The position numbers were made by a program, and so were the translations under genes. DNA of 64,000 nucleotides. Origin: G963666705 sp963666705. GTDB taxonomy: Bacteria > Pseudomonadota > Alphaproteobacteria > CADEGL01. Location: positions 496,001-560,000 of the forward strand of contig CAXXKO010000029.1 in the NCBI GenBank assembly GCA_963666705.2, in the 5' to 3' direction. The notes beneath the pieces were generated by a model. It saw only the letters and a program-made list of their open reading frames with translations, searched no databases and was not told the origin of the DNA. How positions within the stretch are numbered: the first letter of the stretch is position 1; each line of letters begins with the position of its first letter. This document shows positions 37,599 to 45,732 of the stretch, in pieces.

Positions 37599-39047
37599 GA
37601 TCGTGTCCCGGCAGGTGGTGTAAGAGCGTTGCGCTCTACGCGGCTCCCGGCGGGTAGGGCCGGGACGTTCAGGCTGCCACGGTGGGCAGCGTGATGGGGA
37701 CACCATCGCCCAGCGGAGCGATGGATTCCAGCGTCATGTATCTCCTTGAGACGGCCCACTCGTCGTTCTGCTCGAGAAGGATGGCGCCGACGAGCCGTGT
37801 GATGGCGTCTTCGTTGGGAAAGATGCCGACGACGTTGGTGCGGCGCTTGACCTCGGCATGGAGCCGTTCGATCGGGTTGGTCGAATGCAACTTCTGGCGG
37901 TGCTCCTTGGGGAAGCTCATGTAGGCGAGGACGTCGTGCTCGGCTTCGTCCATCAGGGCGGCGAGCTTGGGGACCTTGGGCCTGAGCTGGTCGGCGACCT
38001 GACGCCACTGGACCTTCGCGCTGTCGGCGTCCTCCTGGGCGAAGGCGGTGGCGACGAAGGCGGAGACGACGCGCCGGCCCTGCTTGCCGGCATGGGCCAG
38101 CAGGTTGCGGGCGAAGTGCACGCGGCATCTTTGCCAGGTGGCGCCGAGGATCCGGGTCGCGGCGGCCTTCAGGCCCTTGTGGTCGTCGGAGATCACCAGC
38201 TTCACGCCGCGCAGCCCGCGCCGGGCCAGCGAGCGCAGGAACTCAGTCCAGAAGGTCTCGGCCTCCGACGCGCCGATCGCCATGCCCAGGACCTCGCGGC
38301 GGCCTTGGTCGTTGACGGCCACAGCCACGGTCACCGCGACCGAGACGATGCGTCCGGTCTGGCGCACCTTCACATAAGTCGCATCCAGCCACAGATAGGG
38401 CCAGTCGCCCTCCAGCGGTCGATCAAGGAAGCCGTTGACCTTATCGTCGATCTCGCCGCACAGCCTGGAGACCTGGCTCTTGGAGACGCCCGACATCCCC
38501 ATCGCCTGAACCAGATCGTCGACCGAGCGGGTCGACACGCCCTGGATGTAGGCCTCCTGGATCACCGCAGCCAGCGCCTTCTCGGCCATCCGCCGCGGCT
38601 CCAGGAAGCCGGGGAAGTAGCTCCCCTTCCTCAGCTTCGGGATCTTCAACTCGACCGTGCCGGCCCGGGTCTCCCAGGACCGGTCGCGGTAGCCGTTGCG
38701 GTGGGTGATACGATCCGCCGAGCGCTCGCCGTGAGCGGCGCCGGTCAGGCCCTCGACCTCCAGTGCCATCAGCCGCTCGGCCGTGAAGCCGATCATCTCG
38801 CGAAGCAGATCGGCATCGGAGCTCTTCTCCAAAAGCGCGCGTAGGGTCATCATGTCCTGGGTCATCGTGGTTCTCCTTCGGGTCAGGTTGGTTCGCACTA
38901 GCCCAACCCTAAACCGGAACCGCGATGGCCTCCGCTGTGGATAGCCGGCTTGCCTACGCCAGACTCTCGGCGGTCGCTACGGCAAGCCGCCTACCCACAG
39001 CTACCAGAGGCTCCAACAACTCCTACACCACGTCCTGGGACACGACC
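37599..39047 (-). mobile_element. IS256-family element inside istA
   Basis: 1449 bp with ends GATCGTGTCCCGGCAGGTGG and, inverted, GGTCGTGTCCCAGGACGTGG. An 8-bp target duplication GTCAACTC is at 37591-37598 and 39048-39055. Removing it restores the istA frame (V-N-S-L-S-L-V-R-Y). Confidence 0.93.
37669..38865 (-). CDS. IS256-family (mutator-type) transposase
   Basis: A 398-residue transposase. The catalytic triad is in L-W-L-D-A-T-Y-V-K, V-I-S-D-D-H-K-G-L and T-N-P-I-E-R-L-H-A-E-V-K-R-R. ATG 38865 is preferred over a GTG at 38898 because AAGGAGA lies about 8 bp upstream. The gene is intact, so this copy could be active. Confidence 0.95.
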   Translation of the reverse strand: MTQDMMTLRALLEKSSDADLLREMIGFTAERLMALEVEGLTGAAHGERSADRITHRNGYRDRSWETRAGTVELKIPKLRKGSYFPGFLEPRRMAEKALAAVIQEAYIQGVSTRSVDDLVQAMGMSGVSKSQVSRLCGEIDDKVNGFLDRPLEGDWPYLWLDATYVKVRQTGRIVSVAVTVAVAVNDQGRREVLGMAIGASEAETFWTEFLRSLARRGLRGVKLVISDDHKGLKAAATRILGATWQRCRVHFARNLLAHAGKQGRRVVSAFVATAFAQEDADSAKVQWRQVADQLRPKVPKLAALMDEAEHDVLAYMSFPKEHRQKLHSTNPIERLHAEVKRRTNVVGIFPNEDAITRLVGAILLEQNDEWAVSRRYMTLESIAPLGDGVPITLPTVAA

Positions 39048-39055
39048 GTCAACTC

Positions 39056-39531
39056 GCTGTCCCTGGTGCGCTACCGGACGAATGACTATTCCGTGCCCGT
39101 CGCCTACGGCCATCAGGAAGTCTGGATCCGTGGCTATGTCCACGAGGTGGTTATCGGTTGCGGCGCCGGGATCATTGCCCGACACCCCCGTTCCTACGAC
39201 CGGGAAGATATGGTCTTCGATCCGATCCACTACCTGCCTTTGCTGGAGCACAAGATCGGTGCCCTGGATCAGGCCGCGCCGCTAGCCGGATGGGAACTGC
39301 CTGATGCCTTCCCAACCCTGCGCCGTCTCCTGGAGGCGCGCATGGGCAAGGCCGGCAAGCGGGAATACGTCCAGGTCCTTCGGCTTGTGGAGACCTTCGA
39401 TCTCGAGGTGCTTCACGGCGCGGTGAAGGACGCCCTGCGCCTGGGTGCGATCGGCTACGACGCCGTCAAACACCTTGTGCTGTGCCGTATCGAGCGACGC
39501 CCGCCCAAACTCGACCTGGATATCTATCCCT
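39056..39531 (+). pseudogene. istA: IstA transposase, C-terminal segment
   Basis: Continuation of istA after IS256 (S-L-V-R-Y-R-T-N-D-Y-S-V-P) through D-L-D-I-Y-P, where IS1595 inserted. The last codons (Y-L-P-R-A-N-V-A-T-T-A-A-A-S-Y) resume at 40615 and end at the TGA 40686-40688, overlapping the istB start. Confidence 0.9.
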
Positions 39532-40606
39532 CGTCCCTATCCGGTTAATGCAGGTAGCGACCGAGTGTTCTTTATATGTTCGCTCTAAGGGTGTACTGTT
39601 CCCGCCTCTGAGGATTGGTCGGGAGACAGGGCATGAGCGGCTTGTTGACGTTCCAAGAGCGCTACCGAGACGAGGAATCGTGCATCCTGGCCTTGGCGGA
39701 TCGACGCTGGCCGTCTGGGTTTGCGTGCGCCCGCTGCGGGCACCGGCGGGGCTATCGGCACAAGGCGCGGGCGCGCGTCTTCGAATGCGCGGCTTGCGGT
39801 CGTCAAGAGTCGGTGACGGCGGGAACCATCTTCCACCGCACCCGCACACCGTTGCCCAAATGGTTCCTGGCGGCGTGGTTGATGGGGCGGGACAAGCGCG
39901 GGGTCTCGGCCCTGTTCCTGGCGCGCGAGCTGGGGCTTCGCTATGAGACCGCATGGCTGATGGCTCACAAGCTGCGCCATGGCTTGGCGGAGCGGCCGGA
40001 TGCGTTGCTGGACGGCATGGTCGAGGTCGATGAGAGCTACTACGGCGGGCGCGGCAAGCCCGAGAGCCGGGGCCGCGGGATGGCCAATGCCAACAAGAGC
40101 CTGCTCGTGCTGGCGGTGGAGAAGGTGGCGGTGGCGCCGGGCAAGGGGGTCGAGGCCAGCGGCTTCGTCGCCGGCCGGGCGCGGCTTGCCATCCTGCCCC
40201 GGGCCAATGCCGAGCAGCTCGGCGGCTTCGTGCGGGCCGCCGTGACGCCGGGCGCGCGCCTGCTGACCGACGATTTCAAGGGCTATGCCGGGCTCGGCGC
40301 CGTCTACCGGCACCAGCCCACCGTCCAAGGCCAAGGCAAGAACGCCGAGACGCAGATGCCGATCATCCACGTCCTGTTCAGCAACCTCAAGACCTGGCTC
40401 AACGGCACCTACCATGGCGTCAGCGCCAAGCACTTGCCGCGCTATGGCCGGGAATGGGCCTATCGCTTCAACCGCCGCCGGCGGATCGACGACCTCGGCG
40501 ACTTCGTCCTGAGCCGCGCCATGGCCCGGCCAACCATCACATACCGCCAGTTGATCCACGGTCTGCAACCCAACGACGCGCTACCTGCATTAACCGGATA
40601 GGGACG
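39532..40606 (+). mobile_element. IS1595-family element inside istA (copy 1)
   Basis: 1075 bp with perfect 28-bp inverted ends starting CGTCCCTATCCGGTTAATGC. The 8-bp target duplication CTATCCCT is at 39524-39531 and 40607-40614. A second copy of the same length lies at 61089-62163; the two differ mainly in the last 40 bp. Confidence 0.95.
39633..40601 (+). CDS. IS1595-family transposase (copy 1)
   Basis: A 322-residue transposase with an N-terminal zinc ribbon (C-A-R-C-G-H and C-A-A-C-G-R, about residues 33-60) and an ISXO2-like DDE domain (V-E-V-D-E-S-Y-Y-G-G; L-L-T-D-D-F-K-G-Y). ATG 39633 follows GGGAGACAGGG. The stop lies inside the right inverted repeat. The gene is intact. Confidence 0.93.
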   Translation: MSGLLTFQERYRDEESCILALADRRWPSGFACARCGHRRGYRHKARARVFECAACGRQESVTAGTIFHRTRTPLPKWFLAAWLMGRDKRGVSALFLARELGLRYETAWLMAHKLRHGLAERPDALLDGMVEVDESYYGGRGKPESRGRGMANANKSLLVLAVEKVAVAPGKGVEASGFVAGRARLAILPRANAEQLGGFVRAAVTPGARLLTDDFKGYAGLGAVYRHQPTVQGQGKNAETQMPIIHVLFSNLKTWLNGTYHGVSAKHLPRYGREWAYRFNRRRRIDDLGDFVLSRAMARPTITYRQLIHGLQPNDALPALTG

Positions 40607-40684
40607 CTATCCCTACCTGCCTCGGGCCAACGTGGCGACCACGGCCGCCGCCAGTTATATGAGCTTGTTGGGTGGAGGCGCGTC

Positions 40685-41455
40685 ATGACCGATACGCCGC
40701 AAGTGTTGCTGGCCCATCACCTCAAGACCCTGAAACTGCCGACGTTCCTGCGCGAATACGACAAGCTGGCCCGCCAATGCGCCACCGAGGGCGCCGACCA
40801 TGTGCGGTATCTTGTCCGTCTGACCGAGTTGGAACTGATCGACCGTGAGCGCCGCATGGTCGAGCGGCGGATCAGACAGGCCAGGTTCCCCGCCGTCAAA
40901 AGCCTCGACAGCTTCGACTTCAAGGCCATCGCATCGCTCGACAAGATGCTGGTTCTGGAGTTGGCGCGATGCGAATACGTCGAGCGTCGTGAGAATATCA
41001 TCGCGCTCGGCAACAGCGGAACCGGCAAGACCCATATCGCCCTCGGTCTCGGTCTGGCGGCCTGCCAAAAGGGGCTCTCCGTCGGCTTCCTCACGGCCGC
41101 TGCCCTGGTTCATGAACTGATGGAGGCCGGGGATGAAAAACGCCTGTTGCGCCTGCAGAAGCAACTGGCAAAGTATCACCTTCTGATCATCGACGAACTC
41201 GGCTTCGTGCCGCTCTCGAAGACCGGCGCCGAGCTGCTGTTCGAAGTCTTCAGCCAGCGCTACGAGCGGGGCTCGATCCTGGTGACCTCCAACTTGCCGT
41301 TCGATGAGTGGACGGAGATATTCGGCTCGGAACGCCTGACCGGGGCTTTGCTGGACCGCCTCACCCACCATGTCCATATCCTGGAAATGAACGGCGAGAG
41401 CTATCGTCTCAACCAAAGCCAAAAACGGCGGAAATCCCCAAAAATACCTGCTTGA
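40685..41455 (+). CDS. istB: IstB, IS21 helper ATPase
   Basis: A 256-residue AAA+ transposition helper. Walker A is G-N-S-G-T-G-K-T-H and Walker B L-L-I-I-D-E-L-G. ATG 40685 overlaps the istA stop (ATGA). It is intact even though its partner istA is doubly interrupted, so this IS21 is no longer autonomous. Confidence 0.94.
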   Translation: MTDTPQVLLAHHLKTLKLPTFLREYDKLARQCATEGADHVRYLVRLTELELIDRERRMVERRIRQARFPAVKSLDSFDFKAIASLDKMLVLELARCEYVERRENIIALGNSGTGKTHIALGLGLAACQKGLSVGFLTAAALVHELMEAGDEKRLLRLQKQLAKYHLLIIDELGFVPLSKTGAELLFEVFSQRYERGSILVTSNLPFDEWTEIFGSERLTGALLDRLTHHVHILEMNGESYRLNQSQKRRKSPKIPA

Positions 41456-41635
41456 CCGCCGGTGCAATGGTTGACCCGGTGGGTCCACAGGAACCTCCCA
41501 CGCTGCTTCGCTCCGCGTAACGCAAGCGCTACACGAAGCAGCGCGGGTCCCTCCTATGGACTACCGGGACAACCCCCCAACACCGCGTACCGCATAACGT
41601 TAAGTGGACTAGTTTTGCTCCGCCCGGGTGGACTA

Positions 41636-41787
41636 ATTTTGCTCTGCCGTTGACAGCAGGCACAGAAATGCCGTTGTTTCAAGGAGCTCGCGATCACGCA
41701 ACCAGCGAAGGATTTTGCTCTGCCGTTGACAGCAGGCACAGAAATGCCGTTGTTTCAAGGAGCTCGCGATCACGCAACCAGCGAAGG
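41636..41787. repeat. 76-bp tandem duplication at the IS21 right junction
   Basis: 41636-41711 and 41712-41787 are identical. Each unit contains the last 20 bp of IS21, the GCAGG target site and 51 bp of the interrupted gene. The duplication therefore happened after IS21 inserted, or is an assembly artefact. Confidence 0.92.
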
Positions 41788-42749
41788 GCTTTTCCCATAA
41801 GCGAAGCCGTTTCGCCCACGAGGTGTTGGTTCCAGGGATCGTTACGAGGCACGTTGTCGCGGCTTGGCGTCGTGCGATATGGACCCTGCACCAGGAAACC
41901 GAGATGTGTCTCCACTACCGTTGGAAAGAACGACACCAGCGGAGAACGCTCAACCCTTTGGATGGTCTCGCGCTGGGGGTCGTCGTCCTTTGAGAGACAG
42001 AAGGCGATCTCGACGTGGCCGGCGTGCTGTTCACCAGCAGTCACCGGACTTGAGAACACCAACCAAGTTTCATCAACCTCACTTTTTCCCTGCTCCAGGC
42101 CGATGACGGTCACGCGGCGAACTTCCGCGTCGATCTCGTCTGATTCGCGCAGATAAGAGCCCGACGACCCACCATCTACATCCCAGTGGATTTCCTCGAT
42201 CTGCCGCAAAAAGAGCAGGGCCGAGGCTCCAAGTCGTCCGAGGCCAGTCGCAATTTCGTCGTGACCCGCTTCGTCGGGCTCTTTGAGGGGAATCAATATG
42301 ACAGTCTCATCGGTGTTGCGAGCGAGGGCCCGCACCGCGTCCGGCAGGACGAATTTTTCGATAACAAAATTTTCGGTGCCCGAGTGAATTTCAGGGCGGT
42401 TCGTGAGTGCGTAGACTGATTTGAAGCCGATGCCAAATCGGCCGATTGCAGTCAAATCCTCTTTGGTGCTTTCTGCAATGCCGCATATCCCGCGGACATC
42501 GGCTTGGTCGAAAGGCCGGCCGAAGTGGCTGACGCGGAGCCTCTCCTTCGTGAGGCAGAAGCTAATGGATCGCGACCCCATCCAACCGGAGCGACGGGCT
42601 AGCGCGTCCTCGGCGTTCTGCAGAAGCTCGAAAATGAAGTGTGTACGGTCGTCGTATCGATTAGCCAATAGCATCGATCCGATCCGGTCGATGTCCGTAC
42701 CGTAGCGCCGCTCATTCTCGAGCCGAATGGCCTGGTAATCGGATGTCAT
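41694..42749 (-). pseudogene. Hsp90-like (sacsin-type) ATPase, N-terminal piece
   Basis: The N-terminus of the NO VEIN-type gene. It is a GHKL/Hsp90-like ATP-binding domain with the N-box F-I-F-E-L-L-Q-N-A-E-D-A (about residue 40), an I-C-G-I-A-E-S-T-K block, and the glycine box G-R-F-G-I-G-F-K-S-V-Y. The open frame of 351 codons ends in a few residues derived from the IS21 end and the 76-bp duplication; the true host sequence stops at F-L-C-L. Bacterial genes with this fold plus a DUF3883 tail usually exceed 1000 codons. The gene starts about 400 bp downstream of ilvA on the same strand. Confidence 0.82.
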
Positions 42750-43152
42750 CAGCTTCGCCTCTACCTAATGCAATCTATTTCACCAGTATAACCGATACGT
42801 GCGGCGGCGTCGTGGAATGCCCGTGCGGACGCGGAGACCCGTGGCGCCTGGATGCACGGCTACGCTCAGCTTTAGACTCAAGCAGACTGGGGGAGAGGAG
42901 ACCGCCGTGAGGCACCGCACCGGCGGTGGCGAGCTTTTGGCAGTCATGGCGCGGGAAATGTGCGGTGATCGCTTGGTCGGGACAGGCGAAGTGGGCTCCA
43001 CACAAATGCGGCTCGCCGTCTCGATGACGCAGGTGTACATGCGCTCCGCTGAGTGCGCCGGCGTGGCGTCGTCCGTCGCCCATGCCACGCCTCTCAACGA
43101 CCGCACGCACAAATGCCGTCGCGCGGTCTGCGCAGCGCGCCGCCCGCTTCTC
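42750..43152. other. Non-coding gap between the ATPase gene and ilvA
   Basis: About 400 bp with no convincing gene. Open frames exist on both strands but look like high-GC shadows (Arg/Pro/Ser-rich, no family resemblance). It presumably holds the promoter of the ATPase gene and belongs to the island. Confidence 0.5.
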
Positions 43153-43180
43153 TCACCCCCCCCGTGGGCGGTGTCCTGCA

Positions 43181-44470
43181 TCATGCGGGTGCGGAAGCCG
43201 TCGCCTTCGAGACGTGTGACGATCTCGCGGGCGTGGCCCTCGTCGCGGGTCTCGACCACGATGTCGAGCTCGGCCAGCTTGACCGGCACGTCGTGGAACA
43301 GGCGCTGGTGATAGATCTCGCGGGCGTGGCCCTCGTCGCGGGTCTCGACCACGATGTCGAGCTCGGCCAGCTTGACCGGCACGTCGTGGAACAGGCGCTG
43401 GTGATAGACTCGACGATATTGCCGCCGACCGCGCCGACGATGCCCGCGACCCGGGCGAGCGCGCCCGGCGCGTCGCTGATATTGACCCTGAGGCGCACCA
43501 GGCGGCCCTCGCGCACCAGCCCGCGCATCAGGATCGAGGCCAGGATCCGGGTGTCGATGTTGCCGCCCGAGACGACCAGGCCGAGCTTGCGCCCGGCGAA
43601 GCGCGCCGGGTTGTCGAGGACGGCGGCGAGGGCGGCCGCGCCCGCGCCCTCGGCGACCGCCTTCTCGATCTCCAGCAGCATGAGGACGGCGCGCTCGAGC
43701 GCGGCCTCGCCGACCGCGATGATCTCCGATACCAGCGCCTCGACGATCGGCCTGGTGCGCCCGCCCGGCCGCATGACGGCGATGCCCTCGGCGATCGTCT
43801 GGCCGCCCGAGGTGGGGGCGGCGCCGGCCAACGCCTCGGTCATGGAGGGATAGAGCGCCGCTTCGACGCCGACGATCTCGATGTCGGGGTCGAGCGCCTT
43901 GGCGGCGATGGCGCATCCCGCGATCAGGCCGCCGCCGCCGATCGGCACCACCAGACATTCGAGGTCGGGATGGTCGGCCAGCATCTCCAGCGCCACCGTG
44001 CCCTGGCCGGCGATGATGCGGTCGTCGTCGTAGGGGTGGATGAAGGTCAGGCCTTCCTTGGCGCGCAGGGCCTCGGCCACGTCCGTCGATTCGGACAGGT
44101 CCTCGCCCTCCAGGATGACCCGGGCGCCATGAGCCTGGGTATGCCGGACCTTGGAGAAGGGGGTGTGCCGGGGCATGACGATGGTGGCGGGCATGCCCAA
44201 GCGCTGGGCGTGATAGGCGACGCCCTGGGCGTGGTTCCCGGCCGAGCAGGCGATGACGCCCGCCGCCGTCTCCGCCGCGCTCAGCCCCAGGAGCTTGTAG
44301 AGCGCGCCCCGGTCCTTGAAGGAGGCGGTGTATTGCAGGTTCTCGAACTTGAGGTGGATCGAGGCCCCCGTCAGGTCCGACAGGGTGCGCGACCGGGGAC
44401 AGGGCGTGCGGATCACAGCACCCTCGATCGCCTTGGCCGCGGCGCGGATATGGTCGATGGTCACCGTCAT
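43181..44470 (-). CDS. ilvA: Threonine ammonia-lyase, C-terminus scrambled by frameshift and duplication
   Basis: A PLP enzyme that deaminates threonine to 2-oxobutyrate, the first step to isoleucine. The N-terminal catalytic domain is intact: Y-T-A-S-F-K-D-R-G-A (PLP Lys about residue 53), S-A-G-N-H-A-Q-G, and the phosphate loop V-P-I-G-G-G-G-L. The ACT regulatory domain begins L-R-V-N-I-S-D-A-P-G-A but is broken at about codon 353 (one G missing near 43408). The correct sequence then continues in another frame with a 31-residue segment present twice, and the normal stop is also lost by a one-base change near 43155. Catalysis might survive without feedback control. An IS630 element ends 5 bp upstream of the ATG. 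Confidence 0.87.
   Translation of the reverse strand: MTVTIDHIRAAAKAIEGAVIRTPCPRSRTLSDLTGASIHLKFENLQYTASFKDRGALYKLLGLSAAETAAGVIACSAGNHAQGVAYHAQRLGMPATIVMPRHTPFSKVRHTQAHGARVILEGEDLSESTDVAEALRAKEGLTFIHPYDDDRIIAGQGTVALEMLADHPDLECLVVPIGGGGLIAGCAIAAKALDPDIEIVGVEAALYPSMTEALAGAAPTSGGQTIAEGIAVMRPGGRTRPIVEALVSEIIAVGEAALERAVLMLLEIEKAVAEGAGAAALAAVLDNPARFAGRKLGLVVSGGNIDTRILASILMRGLVREGRLVRLRVNISDAPGALARVAGIVGAVGGNIVESITSACSTTCRSSWPSSTSWSRPATRATPARSITSACSTTCRSSWPSSTSWSRPATRATPARSSHVSKATASAPA
43221..43408. repeat. 93-bp in-frame tandem duplication in the ilvA ACT domain
   Basis: The segment from GATCTCGCGGGCG to GGTGATAGA occurs twice with a period of exactly 93 bp (31 codons). It duplicates the last strand-helix part of the ACT domain. 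Confidence 0.93.
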
Positions 44471-44476
44471 GGGCTA

Positions 44477-45655
44477 GTGACCTGATCCTTAAGTTTGCGT
44501 GATTTGTTGTTGGTGCTCGGCGATACGAATGTTTGCGAGGCAGAAACGCTTGATTGAGGCCAAGATGTCGTCGGCTGATTTGGTCCAACGGAATGGCTTT
44601 GGATCGGCATTGACGGTGTCCATATAGCGAAGGATGGCGGCTTCGAGCTCCTTGGTGGAGCGGTGGACGCCGCGGCGCAGCTGCTTTTCGGTCAACAGGG
44701 CGAAGAAACGTTCGACCTGGTTGATCCAGGAGGCCGAGGTCGGCGTGTAATGGGCCTGCCATCGGGGGTGGCGGGCGAACCAGTCGCGGATCGCCTTGGT
44801 CTTGTGGGTCGCCAGGTTGTCCATGATTATGTGCACATCGAGATCGGCCGGCACCCGCGCTTCCACGGTGTTGAGGAAGGCCCGGAACTCGCGCGCCCGA
44901 TGGCGGGCGAAGCAGCGGCCGATGACTTGGCCGGTCGCGGTGTCGAGAGCGGCGAACAGCGACAGGGTGCCGTGGCGTTTGTAGTCGTGGCTGCGCCGTT
45001 CGGCCTGACCGGGGCGCATGGGCAACAGCGGCTGGGTCCTGTCGAGGGCCTGGATCTGGCTCTTCTCGTCGACGCACAGGGCCAACGCCCGTTCCGGCGG
45101 ATTGAGATAGAGCCCGACGATATCGCGGACCTTCTCCACGAAGAACGGGTCGCTCGACAGCTTGAAGCTCTTCGAACGGTGCGGTTGCAACCCGAAGGCA
45201 CGCCAGATGCGGTGGATCGTCGACGGCGCATAGCCGGTCGACCGCGCCATGCTGCGTAACGACCAGTGCGTCGCGTCCGCCGGCGTCTCCTCGAGCGTCC
45301 GCCGGATCGTCTCGGCAACGGCGTCGTCGCTGATCCGTCGCGGCGTACCCGGGCGGGGCTCGTCATGAAGGCCCTCCAGACGCCGCTCGGCGAAGCGTCG
45401 GCGCCAGACGCCGACCGTATCCGGCGCCGCGCCAAGCTCGGCCGCGATGGTCTTGTTCTCGAGCCCCTCGGCGGCCAGAAGAACAATCCGCGCCCGTCGC
45501 GCCAGACCCTGTGCCGTCCGCCGCCGCCGCGCCAGCTCATCGAGTTCCCGACGCTCCGACACCGAAAGCTCAATCGCAACCGCTACCCGACCACGCGCCA
45601 TAACATGCCTCCACGATCCCAAAAAGAAATCATAGAAACTTCGCGATCAGGACAC
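44477..45655 (-). mobile_element. IS630-family element upstream of ilvA
   Basis: Ends GTGACCTGATCCTTAAGTTT and, inverted, GTGTCCTGATCGCGAAGTTT match at 22 of 29 positions. Each is flanked by TA in the context CTAG (44474-44477 and 45655-45658), as expected for IS630 insertion. It lies 5 bp before the ilvA start and so removes ilvA from its native leader. Confidence 0.88.
44489..45601 (-). CDS. IS630-family transposase
   Basis: A 370-residue transposase. An N-terminal paired-type helix-turn-helix (about 10-130) is followed by a DDE domain with C-V-D-E-K-S-Q, I-I-M-D-N-L-A-T-H-K and S-W-I-N-Q-V-E-R-F-F. ATG 45601 (M-A-R-G-R-V-A-V) is preferred over a GTG seven codons upstream. The frame is intact. 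Confidence 0.94.
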   Translation of the reverse strand: MARGRVAVAIELSVSERRELDELARRRRTAQGLARRARIVLLAAEGLENKTIAAELGAAPDTVGVWRRRFAERRLEGLHDEPRPGTPRRISDDAVAETIRRTLEETPADATHWSLRSMARSTGYAPSTIHRIWRAFGLQPHRSKSFKLSSDPFFVEKVRDIVGLYLNPPERALALCVDEKSQIQALDRTQPLLPMRPGQAERRSHDYKRHGTLSLFAALDTATGQVIGRCFARHRAREFRAFLNTVEARVPADLDVHIIMDNLATHKTKAIRDWFARHPRWQAHYTPTSASWINQVERFFALLTEKQLRRGVHRSTKELEAAILRYMDTVNADPKPFRWTKSADDILASIKRFCLANIRIAEHQQQITQT

Positions 45656-45732
45656 TAGGCCACATACTCATAAAAGGGATACCCAAACGTGCTGATTTGT
45701 GATTCAAGCTTCCAACCATTGGGAGTTTTGAT

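Larger units (their letters stand above)
36535..41655 (+). mobile_element. IS21-family element, interrupted by IS256 and IS1595
   Basis: Ends are TGAGAACGGCGGTGACAAAT at 36535 and, inverted, TGTCAACGGCAGAGCAAAAT at 41655, both followed by TAGTCCAC. The 5-bp target duplication GCAGG is at 36530-36534 and 41656-41660. Removing the two nested elements and their target duplications leaves 2.58 kb, a normal IS21 size, with istA (504 codons) and istB intact in sequence. It inserted in the NO VEIN-type gene. Confidence 0.92.

Noticed and set aside
42780..43110. Small genes between the ATPase gene and ilvA
   Set aside because: Frames on both strands overlap each other, lack ribosome-binding sites and family motifs, and are Arg/Ser/Pro-rich.
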